Part shown: positions 48,401-60,400 of the stretch, in pieces
How positions within the stretch are numbered: position 1 is the stretch's first letter
Layout: each line of letters starts with the position of its first letter
DNA from: Heligmosomoides polygyrus polygyrus
Taxonomy: Eukaryota; Nematoda; Chromadorea; Rhabditida; Heligmosomidae
NCBI GenBank assembly: GCA_947396885.1
Contig: OX377202.1
Location: 82,192,408-82,256,407, forward strand
Direction: 5' to 3'
DNA: 64,000 nucleotides
Made by a program: the position numbers and the translations under genes
Notes under the pieces: model-generated
What the model saw: the letters and a program-made list of their open reading frames with translations, nothing else
What the model was told of the DNA's origin: nothing
Databases searched by the model: none

Positions 48401-51400
48401 GCTAGAAAAGTTAGAAAGAAACACATATGTTCTTTGAAAAAGCAGCAAAAATCCTTCTGAACGGTATGTGCGGCTTTCTCTGAGACGGCATGATTTAGAA
48501 TAAAAAAAGCTTATTTGTTCATACGTACCTCGAAACGGAGATTAGTTTCGCGACAGCCTAATACTTTTTAAACTCTTGGGACAACGTATTCTTAAGGTAT
48601 CGTAATTATAGATAATTACAAAAAACTTAGCACACAACGGAACAAACTATTCACATCGTTGGGCCGCAACTGATCCACACTTTCAAGATGGTCTTTTCAA
48701 CTAAATAGTGAATCAATACAGTTCTTTATTATTCCAGATATGATTACCTGTAAGTGAAAACAATTCACGTGGCGTAGATAAATATTCAAAAATTCTTCAC
48801 AATTTAGGGGAAAATCAGTGAAAGGTCTCATCAGAATTTCAAATTTATCTCACAGAAAAACTCACTACTAACAGTGGTTACCGTTTGGAAGCAACAGAAG
48901 ATGTTTCTCAGCATTAACCTGCAGTAGTTCGCATTCAGTTGTTAAACGATAAACCTAACTGCTAAAATAACCATCATGCTGCCTGTACAACTTCGGAACA
49001 AAGGAACGGTCTGAATCAATATTTATGATGGACACGTTGTGAAAACTATAGCAATGGTTGTGCCCAAGATTCCTTAATATTAGGTGCCGTTTGAGAAGAG
49101 CGCTTTAAATATCGTCTTCTTTTAAGTATTTTATGATGATCCATACCAATTCTTTGGAAGAAGCGCTTGATTGAACTTGTGTTCTGTTAATGACGATCTC
49201 ACCTACTGACTTGTTACAGTTCATTTCTCACCACTACCATTCATGGCATCGAGGAATTCTATTGTTGGAGAATCGGGCTCTTTGTGTTCCGCGCATGATC
49301 AACAATCCGGCATACCTGCAACAGCCGCTAGATCCAGTGGTTCAGCAGAACCTGGTTTGTGTCCCTTCGTCCGCCCTTCTTCTATGTCCGCCATTCAAGC
49401 GCTTTGTATCTAGGATGTGCTCGACTATCTCGGCTCTTTGTACACCGATTTGGCTGAGCAGGACCAGTACGCAGCTGTGTGGAATCGTCGCGCGCTTACA
49501 CTCGACAGCGTCAAAGTGCTGGCAATGCAACAGCTGGTAGGCGTTGTGAATTCGAAGCTTTTGATGTTGTTGTTAAACGGTCTGTTATTCTACAGGGAGA
49601 TATTGAAGAAGCTCTGGACTACTGTGAACCGGCTGCGATCTCTATGCTTCGTCGAATGGAGAACCAGTTTGCAAAGACTTCTGTCAGCGAAGCTGCTGTG
49701 AAGGAATACGAGTTTCTCGACAATGCCTACATACAGTAGGTGCCATGCTCCAGTCATCGTTTCTCAAACTTTCTCTTGTGGACATAGACAGCTGTTTTGC
49801 TCTACTGCAGGTGTACGAAGGAGCTGTGTCGGTGGAGGGTGCTTTGTGAGGTAGCCAGGAATCCTCACGTCGAAAATCCTGAGCTCCTTTTCGAGGCTGC
49901 CGTACATCTCCCCGATTGGTGCCTTGCGAGACAGTGCCGCGATCAGGTACTCCCTGCCACGGCCTCTCATTTCGCTTCCTTCAAGACCCTTCGTCTTTTC
50001 AGATCATTGCTTGCACTCGTCCAGAATTCGTCATTCAAGGCATAACGTTCGGAGCAATGTTGGGAATATTGGTATGTTTGATCACACTTTGAGAGATTCT
50101 TACACTCGTTTTTTCTACGCCTCCCTTTTTGTACCGAAGATAAGCTAAAGCTTATCGTATTTGCTTTCTTTCCATTGGCAGAGGGACGTGTGTGTCGTGT
50201 CACATTCGAAAAGAACCGTTCTTTTCGACGTCACCGAGTAGATTTTTTCTCGGTGTTATGAGCACGATGTCGTCGGAAACGTAGGTGGTGCAGCTGCCGA
50301 TTGTCGATCTTCACTACCTTGCTCTCTACTCCAATTCTCTCGTCACGTTTCCGAGAATGGTGCTGAAGAGCTTCAGAGAATGGGTACTCCGTTGCAGTGC
50401 CCTCCTCTTCACGTTGGCGGTGTCATAGAATTATTCATGAGATAAAGGATAAAGGACGGCATTACTGCGGGATGTCTTGCGGGCGATTTGAGTGCGTTTT
50501 AGCCATAATGACTTGCGGTGGCCAGCCGATAAATAAAGCAGCGCCTTATCCTTCCCAGACAAGTCTGGCACCAATTCGCCGACACCGAGGGGATGGAAGG
50601 GTTGGTTGACGTAGACGAGAAATGGAAGCCAAGAGCTTGGTATCGAGAGAACGACAGCCGGCACCTCTTCCGGCTGCGCTACATGCGCTCATGAGAATTT
50701 TGAATTTCGAGAATTATCCATACAGGAACTAATAAGCGACTCGCATGTTCTCACGTACGTTTCACGATTCAGGAGAACCACTATATCGTAGATTTGGCTT
50801 TGGGATGTAACTGGATGTTCTTAAATATAGAACCAAAAAGGGTTAGAGCTTAGAGAATGAATAGAAATATGGCTTGAATAAAATACGAATAAAAGTCTTA
50901 ATAGTTTTGTTTCGAAACTCTCTTCAGACGAACTTAGGTTTCTATTTGGAACAGGTTTGGTCGTAAAGTCGTTTTTAGAACAGCTGATTTCATACAGCTT
51001 TGTCACTTCCACGACTTTTCAGGGCGATCCTGAAGACGTACCTCCGGTGCCTGCTAAGAAGTTGGTGGATGAAGTGACTCAAGCACTGGTTGTTGGCTGG
51101 CGTGTTCTACCTCCGATTCTGACTCATGCACATATAAAGCTGCTTCAGGTAGTGCTTTGCCTTTAGTCGCCTTTGAACCGCGTTGTCACTTCTTACGTTC
51201 ATCCCAGATAGTTTCAGTCGATGACAATGATACGGGAAGTGGGGGATGTTCTCGATCTGAAGCGAGCGCTCGATGCCGGAAATCAGAACTGCGGTGCCGT
51301 TATGCAGGAGATGAAGACAGTGATCAAAATCTGGAGGTGCTCCTTGAATATTTTTGGAGATTTGAATCGTATGAGTTAGATTAGTGCTTTCTTATGGGTA

Positions 51401-54400
51401 GTGAAATCGGCTGCTCTTCTCAGATCGCGCACGTATTCACCTTCGGACGAAATGTCGTTCATTTCTCTGATGTACGACTGGCGCAGCCAAATCCACACGA
51501 TGATGGTGCAGCAGTTCCATGAGTGGGAACGGAGTGGGGTCAGTGAAGAGGTTGAGATGATGCTCAGAGTGTGCATGAAACCTTAGGCTTTTGTTTCAGA
51601 TTGTGATGCCTCCAGGGATGAACCCGCAGTCCATTCTCCCCATTCACTCGGCTGCCACTGGACAGTTGTTCTTGGCGAGAGCTGCTCGGGAAAGAGGAAT
51701 GGACCACGTGGCCATAAGGACACTGAACAAGTACGCGCTTTCACGCCGTCCCCGATCTCTACGCTGTCATTTCTTGCACTGATTGGTCGTTTAAGGTTGC
51801 ACACGCTGATCACGCTGCCGATGATGGACTGCCACCAGAAGATTATTGACCACTTGAAGACGCTGCGTAGAATGGCAAAGAAGCCTTCCACCAGTGCTCA
51901 GCAGAAGATGGATCTTCTTCAAGAGGTGGGACAGTACAGTTGGGCGGAGCTTATCTTGAGTAGCATCGAGAATTGTTTGAATGTGCCTAATCCATTACCT
52001 AGGACAAGGGAAAATTTCCAAAAAAAATGGGCTACTTCTATAAAAGTGTTTGAGTTACGCATCATTTCTGATCTAACCTCAAGCTGAGCACTTTGATGCA
52101 AGCCTAGAGCGAAGGGGTACACCCTCTTGCTCTTTCGGAACATCCTCAGATTTTGAACGCGAGCCTTTAAACCGAAAAGGTAAACACTGCATCTGTGGAA
52201 GGACAAGCACGCTGCTGCGACCAGGGTCGAGCTACGAGTTGTGGAAGAGATATGAGGTGAACCCTCCTCCGGAAGCGCCCTCTCACTTTTCAGCTTAAAC
52301 CGAACATCTTACAAATCAAGGCGTTTTCCTAAAGCTTCAAGTGAGGGTGTATGCCGTTATACCGATTTTGTTGCGATCAGAATTCTAGCACCGAGCGGAT
52401 CCTTAACGTTTTGCACTTTGTGCTTTTCCGGCAGGACCCTACGCCATTACTTCTCTGGCTTTCGTCCCTCCGGGGTCTTAGAATTGATTTCAGGCTCCCA
52501 TGTGAAGCAACAGAAACGGAGTTTTTATCGGTAGACACCCCAGGTCCTAGTATAGTGCACCAACGCCTTAAAATAGCCTTCGCGGTATCCTATAGAAATA
52601 GAATCTGTGAATCATCCAAAGAAGAGCGCCGACGTTTATCATTTATTCTGAGCACACCCTTAAACTATTGCTTCTTTGACTTTAGAAAAATCTAAGAACA
52701 TTCTCGTTGCAAAGAAGACCATTACTGATAATGAAAAGGAATGCAGAGGAAGGTGGATGTTAAGAATTTTATACCCATTCAAACAGTGTAACCATTTTTG
52801 ATCATTTTTTTTTGTATGCAATGTTATAAAAAAAACCTTTTAAACTCAAATTCTCAGAACGCTATCTCGTCTTTCTTGGAATGTTTTAGTTTGTTCTGGA
52901 GACTGTGCAGCTTAAACTGAAAATGGGATGTAATTCTGATCAGTATACATTATTCTTCTTCAGTAACAATTCTGACGTTAAAAGATCCTATTTTTAGGCA
53001 CTGCTTATAACAGAAGCTGCTCGCATAGAAGACTTCTCCCGTGATCAGTGCTGTCGACTGTTCTACCAGAAGGGCTCTATTCTCAGCCATTTGGACAGGT
53101 GTGTCGAGACTTTGTGTAGAATTTTTCGCATGTAGGAGCGCGTTGTAAAGCTTTGTTCTGGCCACAAGCGGTTTCCGTTTTTTAGGAACGACGATGCGAT
53201 GCACGCGTTCTCCGCAGCTGCGACGATGGTTGATCCAACCGGCTCTCCCCAGCTGAACACGGCGTGCAACATGTTCAAGACCTGGGCGCACCATCTGGAT
53301 AACTTGTTCTACAGCGAGAAGTGTGTATATCGCACCTATTTGTAGTGCTTGTTTGTGTGTTTGTTTATCACATGGATGCACCATGTGAAAGAACTAACAA
53401 CTCAGGAATACTGCCTTCCTTTTCAATGGTTATTCATCGCTGTCTTCAGACATGAAGCATCGGCCCTGTCCCGAGGATTGCCGGCGATTAACTGCTACAT
53501 AGAAGCCGCCAGAGTGGAGAATGAGACCAGAGCGCGCAAATACATTGCGAGGTAGTGTTGATTGCGCTTTTCGGTTTTTGGTTTCCTTTCTTTTTTAATC
53601 CAGTAAAATGAAAATTTTGAGGTCATAATTTTTCAATGGTTCGTTTCGCCACATAATTGTGGCGTATGAGCAAAAAATCCATCAATTTTGGTTTATGTTG
53701 TTACTTCTCAAAAGAATTGAACCAAGAACTATAATAATATAGATAATAGTAAAATCAAGAGAATAATTTATCTTATGAATTTTTGGTCTATGTCGCGAAG
53801 GTGAGCGACACTGCGAGGTGGAATGCGCCAGGTAGCCAGGCCGCATTGAATGCGCGTGCCATTCAGAGAGGGTCTGTACGGTCTGTTCTGTACCTCGATT
53901 GGCTGATATGTTCTTGGTCGGTGCTCTGCTCGGTTACTGTTAGCTGGTTCGCTTTCACATCGCAATGGTGCTCTTAGACTTGGATCGAATTAAGAAATAT
54001 TCCTTGTGCTATTTATTTTCTTCCTTCCCTCTTGTTCTTTCCTCGTTCATTCAACCCACCGCAATATGCGTTGCTGGGACGAAGGACCTTGCTTTATCAC
54101 GAGTAATTTCATTCTCTTTCTATCGTAGTTGATTTCTGTTTTTTAGATAAAATTTTTTAGCTTGTAGTGACGCATTTTATTTAGTTTAATTCAAGACGAT
54201 GCATAGAAGTCAATATACTGTTGACTTTGTAGAATTCTATGGACAGCGAAGCACGTGGTTGCATGTGGGATTTACGCTGCCGCTGGCCTAGATGGTATGC
54301 TGAAGGAGCGAGCACGGTCGATTGTTCCCTTCAACTGGTTGCCTTGGTCAGTTGGATGATTCTGTTCTGAAAGTCTTCAGTGTTAAAACGCTGTCCGGCT

Positions 54401-57400
54401 AATCTCACCATTTCAGGCTGCCACAGCTCATGACCGAACTTCAGGAGAGACCCAGCTCCGGTTTCGTGCCGATTGTTCAGAGAATAGCCTCTGCTTATCC
54501 GCTGCATATTCTCTCCGCTCTCAGACCGCTTCTGGATCCTGCACTCATTGAACAGATCATTGAAGCTGGTAAGTGTAGGTCGAATAGCAACCACTCAGTC
54601 AACAGCGAATACGGTCATTTTTAGTTGTAACGAATGCTGCAGTGCCGTCAGTCCCTGATGAGCACAAAAATTCGGCGCTTTGTAAGGTCCTAGAGAAGGC
54701 GTGCAGGACGCGCCTGACAGACGTGCGGGTGGGTTCCGTTCCTTTCAATGCTTCCGAAGTCGTTTTAGATGCTTTGACTGTTTAATTGAAGATGTGGAAT
54801 CGGATACTTGCTGGCTTCTCCAACCTACGGGAGTTCTGGGCCGAGCGTCATCTACGGTACGCGTCACAACTCAAAGAGGAAATTCTAAGGTATGCTCCGA
54901 TCCACAGAAGTTAGCAACATTTTGCTGTCACTGTCTTCATTCAAGCATTGTAGATGTTTGTACAACGCTCGTGAGACACGGCTGTCGACGGCAGCTCTTG
55001 ATGAGCGAGCCTTATCGGCGCGTTCACAGTGGTGTGCTGAACTGAAGCGGACTAGTTTCGACGGCTTGGTGCATGAGCATGAAGTTCCGTCTTCGTCGCG
55101 ACATGCCTTGCCTCTGCAAACCGAAGATCAGGTCAGGGCATATCTCTCATTTTTTTCTCATGGAACCCGAAGAAGCTGAAGGTTTAGTTCGCGCAAGACC
55201 GACGAAGCATCCCACCTGCAGGGTAGGAGAATTGGTACCTGACTTGTCCTGAGATGGGCTAAACATGGCATGTCTATCGACTGTCAACCGAAGCTTTTAC
55301 CATGGCACAGTCCAAATGTCCATGTTCCGGCTGCCTCCACGATATCTCGTTTTAATAGAGTGCGTGGCTCTTCCTGGGTAGAGATCGGTTAACCGTAACA
55401 CCTTTTTATCGTTACGCCTTTTTCTAGGCGCGAACAGAAAGACAAATGCCGCTGTTAACCGTATAGGGGCGTTCAGCCCAGTTGAAGAAGGCGCCAGTTG
55501 TCGTCTGCAATCCGTCTGAATCCAAGCTTTTGGATGCAGCTAGGTTAGCCACGCCATCCCTCCCTCGGGGGTCGCTGAACTCACGCCAAAGTTCGCTGTG
55601 AAGGATACAGCTCTGGCTTATTCATCCGCTGGTTAAAGGACACGGATAAATGTCGGCCTTAATCGAATCCGTTTCGCGTGCGCCGCACATTGTACTTTAG
55701 CCGCCCCCTCCCCGGTGGGATTGAGGGGTTTATTGGCTTATGCGGGAATTCTGATGGAGGAACCTGGAATCTGGTGCAGCCGGTGCCATTTCCATCTGTG
55801 CTACCACGCGTCCTCGGCTGATCAACTCAAGCTACTACAGGCCATATCTGCACTTAACTGTTTCCAAGATGGAAGTCGTGTAAGTAGGACACCACGCGAA
55901 GGGATTTATTGAAGCCGACATCGATCTTTTATTGTTGTTTCCCCTTTTACTCGGCAAGTGTGCGACGTGCCGAATGGAGATAAAGCACAAAGGTGATGCT
56001 CAATCTTTTTGGGGGATGCGCCACGTATTCTACTCTTTAGAGATGTTGTGATGGTCCACACTGGGTCCTTCGGAGCCAGTCGATGCGCAGTTCAATGCTT
56101 TCCCTTCACGGACTCGTCCGTTACAAGGCACCAACCTCGAAGGGATGTTTACTGAACAATTACCGAAGATTCGACCATTTCGGAGTACAGGAGACAGCTG
56201 CCGCCTCCTACTGCTGACCTAATTTGTCTTTCTCGAAATGTTCGGTAACTGTGTCACGGCCTACTGTAAAAGTGGAATGTCCTCAAAATGGTCGACCTAC
56301 ATCGCCTTCTATCATTTATTCTTCATGTGATCGCCGTTTCACATACATACCGTTCAGTTTATCGAGGAATTCCGGCGAGAAGTGCTGGAGGCTTTGGACA
56401 TTCGTCCTCCTACTGGACCCGGTCTGCTGAAGTTAGCGGAGAGTGTTATCAAATGGCAAACCAAGCTGCATAATCGGCTCTATTCTTTACCAAGGTTCGT
56501 CGCTTGTTTCGGTCATCTTATCCTTCTGTTGCTGTACCGATAACCTGTGTTTTACATACTTCGCTAATACTGCAGGCGGTATCCTACTCGGTTGTCCAGC
56601 GAGTTCCTCGCAGACTTCAGCAGCGCGATGGCTTGTATTGAAGTTCCATCATCATTCAACGCTAACATGACTAAGGTGGCGTTTTCCGCTAAGTTCTCTC
56701 TGCTGCTGTGAGCGACACTTCTGTTCTTTTCAGCAGTACCAATACGTCACACTAATAGCACGGTTCAATCCTTACGTGGAGGTGGTTGTCAAGGGTGGTC
56801 GTGTGATGAAGAAGTTCCAGATCATGGCTGTGAATGGCAAGGTAGGTGGTGATGCATCGCTTATGGTTGAATCAGAGGTGCTATTATTAGTCAGCGATTT
56901 ACAGGCAATTTTCGTTGAACTTTTTCAGTGGAAGCTAAGGCACGAAGTTTCTGTTAAATGGTCTTGACCGAATCTATGTAGTATGTTCGTTATTCGCCGG
57001 AAAATTTTACATTTTCTTCACGTGATTTCTCATGGAAGTCGTACTAAATGTACATTACTTCTTGTACAAAAATCACTTTAGACTTAGAAAATGCGATTTA
57101 GTCAAGAAAGAGGTTGGTTTATTTTGGCAGGTGCTCACTTTCATTTCAAAAGCGTTTAGCTTGCTTTGAAAAATGGTCAATTACGTTGGAAAACGTTATC
57201 CTATCATACTATATAATAATCTGCCAAGCGATGAGTCATAAAATCTGCCAAGCGATGAGTCATAAAATAGGGAGGAAAATCGGGGGGGGGGGGGGGCGAA
57301 TTACGGGGCGCGAAAATACCCAACTTCAGCACTGGGGCTAATCGAGGTCGCTGAACACGAATCTGAAGTTCGTTTTTGAAGCCTTGTTGCCATCAATCGA

Positions 57401-60400
57401 TATTGAAAAATTATCGATTTTTTCGGAGTTATCGTTCAAGCGGTCCGAAACGTCAGCCCTGGGTGTAGTCCAAGTTTCGGAAGTTTCGGAATAATCCACG
57501 AAGAGCTTTCGATCGGGGAAGCTAGGAGAAAAATTGCGGGAAGCAAATTAAGGGCCCGAAAATAGCGGAAAATACCAAGATGTCTTCCAACGTGCCCTGG
57601 CGATTCAGAAGACGCGCTGGACACGTCGCTCAACGTGCCTGAGGATTCAAATGACGTGCCGAACACGTCGTTTGCAGTGTACCTATGACTTCTTAACACA
57701 AAACTACTCATCTGATCTTAGGGAAGTTAGAGCAGGGTTGGAGCATAACATAACATAAGATTTTCAAATATTGCCTTTGTACTGCTAGGGAGGGACTAAA
57801 GCTGCATAATAGAGCGGCCAGCTTGTTGATATTATCATTAGCTTAGTTTTCTTTTAATTCTACAACATCGCGCGAAGCGCCCAAGTACAAAAAATACTAT
57901 ACATACTACTTTCATTGTAAACAGAACGTACTAAATAGAATATATATATATATATACTAAATGCAAAAAATATACCATTTATGAGATATATGGGGAGATA
58001 AATGGTATAATGAAAGTACTATGTATTTTCTTTACAGCTTTAAGTTGTGCTTCTTGCATTGCAAGGAATACTGAGGAGGTATAGGAAATAAAAAAAATTA
58101 AATTATAAAAATTAATAATAAAAATTTTAAAAAATGGATGAAATACAAGGGCTTTGACTTCCAAGTAAGGTGCAGGTTTAATGCTGTTTTACAGTTCTGA
58201 AAAACGTCCCTAATCTGAAGCAAAAAGCGATTTTTTCCTTAAAAATTCACCCAATAAAATTTAGCACCCTGATTTGAATCAAGCCACTTGGAATCGCATG
58301 GATTTTGTTTCAGACATGCGTGTACTATCTGCAGCGAACTGTGTTTGCGGAGAAGACGAATCGTTGCCAGCAGTACCTACAGATTGTGAAGACGCTTCTC
58401 GTCAAGGAAAGGGTAAGGTCGACGCCCTGCAGCTGGTGCTCCGCTGTTTCGATACGTAAAATATATGGGTTTAAGGAGACCGCTCGTCGACATCTGTCGG
58501 TCTTCACGCCGACGCAGCTCGTTGTCTCGCCTAACGCCATTCTTATGGATTGCGGCGGTAATATTTTGAAGGAATTACTGAGGTACTCCTAAGCCTCTAA
58601 TGTATCTTCCTCAAGGTGCGTATCCGATGAGTCTCGTTGCGAAGAAGCCGCATGTGTTTGACGTCATACGACCGCTAGACGTTTTCGCTCGGTACGGTAT
58701 GACCTTCGGCATGAGGCCTGACGATGCCATCACGATGTTCTACGATCATCTCCTGGTTCCAGAGGATAGTCCCAAGAGTGTCATGCTGGACACCTACAGG
58801 TAAACTTCGATGGGATAGTTGGTTCAGTTGTTTGCTACCCAACCTGTTCTTTGGCTCCGAAATCTCGGGTGAATGCCGACAGCTTGCAAGAGGAATATTG
58901 GCATGGAATCAAACATTTTCGGTGGTGGGAAGGCATGATCGTCCTGGATGGGTATGCGTGTTGAAGTTCCGTGGCGTAAGAATTCAGCTGCTCCCTGTAG
59001 TAAAATGTTGTTTAGAGGCGGTAATTTCTCAACAAGGTCCTTAGTTACTTATTTTAGGACTAGAAAAAGAGAACACTCTGCGATTTTCGCAGTACTACGC
59101 GAAACAGACTTCTCTCTTGGCTTCTTTGTTTCAGGCATGAAGTAGGCAGAGATCGTTATTGTCAATTTGTTTGCTCATGGTTTGAGATGGCTGTGACCAG
59201 TTCAAATTGCGTGCGAAGTTAGTAAAGTGAATAATACTGCCCGATTAGCACACGCTTCTGGGGTGAAGCCCCAGCGTGTAAGTCAGCCCGGTCCCTGTGT
59301 TGGCTGATTAGTGGTAGCATGCAATTGACCGGCTTTTTGTTGCCAACATATCCGTGATGGGGATCAGGGGTGCACGTTTAACGGTTAACGATTTAACGAA
59401 TTAACAGCATTGTTCGTTAAAATCTGGCTTAACGACTTAACGGGAATTTTTAGAAATTTAACGGATTTTTTAACGGACTTTTTCTCTGTGAGTTTATTAC
59501 ATTTACGCTTACTTAGTATTCTCTAATGTTGCAGATCTCGTCCTCCCGATCAGGACTGTTCCTGAAGAAACTATTGAAATCAGGAAGAATATTTTAATGT
59601 TTTCGTGAATGTTTTGAATTTTGGAAATAATGCATTTTGTGGGCATGTGTAGCGCAGTCGGATGAGGTGCCACCTGCCACGTGCACCCCGTACCAGTTTT
59701 CTAGCTCTTTTTTCGGAATTTCCCGCTCACGTCAAGTAAGCCTTCGATCCCTCTGGTGTCGGTGGTACCAGGCTGGCTTGTTCGGGAAGGATAGATCGCT
59801 GACTTCTTCATCGGCTGGCCACCGCAAGTCATTGTATGGCCAAATACGCATTCAAACCACCTCCACAATATGCCGTAGAGGTATAATAGAATGCGTGGCG
59901 CATCCCAAAAGGGATTGGGTAACGGCTTCCCTTATCCTTATCCTTTAATCCATTTTGGAGCTAGAAATTTCTTCACCGAGTTCTCAAGCACGTCAACGAA
60001 TCCACAAAGATCCAACCTCGTCGCAGGATATGCCTATACTCACCTGGCCTGCTTATCCCAGAATACTTTTGCCCGCCGCATTGTGCAGTCGAGACGGAGA
60101 GAATGTCGGCCGCTGGACGTATTTTAAACGATTTCAGAAAAACGCTGATAACAAAAACAAGAAGAGCTACTTTCCCTAAACGTTAACATGTTGACGACGT
60201 GTCACATTTTTTTGTCAGTGTGGGACCGCGTGACACGATGTCATGTCGCGGTCCCGACGTTGCAAAAAATGGATTGGTCCCGCGCACAAGGCACTCGAAA
60301 ATCGTGTGTTCGATAGCGGGCTGACATTCCACTGGCAGGCTTCTAATTGTATTTTCATTAATTCTTTCTGTACTTAAGGGGCTGGTGCTCGTATCGAAGT

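Larger units (their letters stand above)
44200..48426 (-). pseudogene. Broken mariner transposase
   Basis: The N-terminal half (48426-47943) has the helix-turn-helix region and [16 protein letters not shown]. The RTE insertion falls just before the first catalytic Asp (DEK, near 44755). The second half has a decayed DNERQH motif (near 44505) and [15 protein letters not shown] with the third Asp (near 44420), plus frameshifts and a stop. Mariner D,D34D transposases cut and paste at TA sites (family knowledge); this copy cannot. Confidence 0.88.
44135..48561 (-). mobile_element. Mariner DNA transposon, interrupted by an RTE LINE
   Basis: Terminal inverted repeats of ~30 bp are visible: TTAGGCTCTCACAAAGTTAA at 44135 and, in reverse complement from 48561, TTAGGCTGTCGCGAAACTAA. 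Both ends are flanked by the TA target duplication (44133-44134 and 48562-48563). Removing the RTE insertion and its 13-bp duplication leaves ~1.26 kb, the normal mariner length. Mariner-like elements are known from hookworms (for example bandit of Ancylostoma caninum); whether this is the same family needs a comparison. Confidence 0.9.
43817..49219 (+). other. trr-1 intron 62 (5.4 kb), host of mariner with nested RTE
   Basis: Mobile DNA occupies 44135-48561. The flanks (43817-44134 and 48562-49219) show nothing recognisable. Confidence 0.8.
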
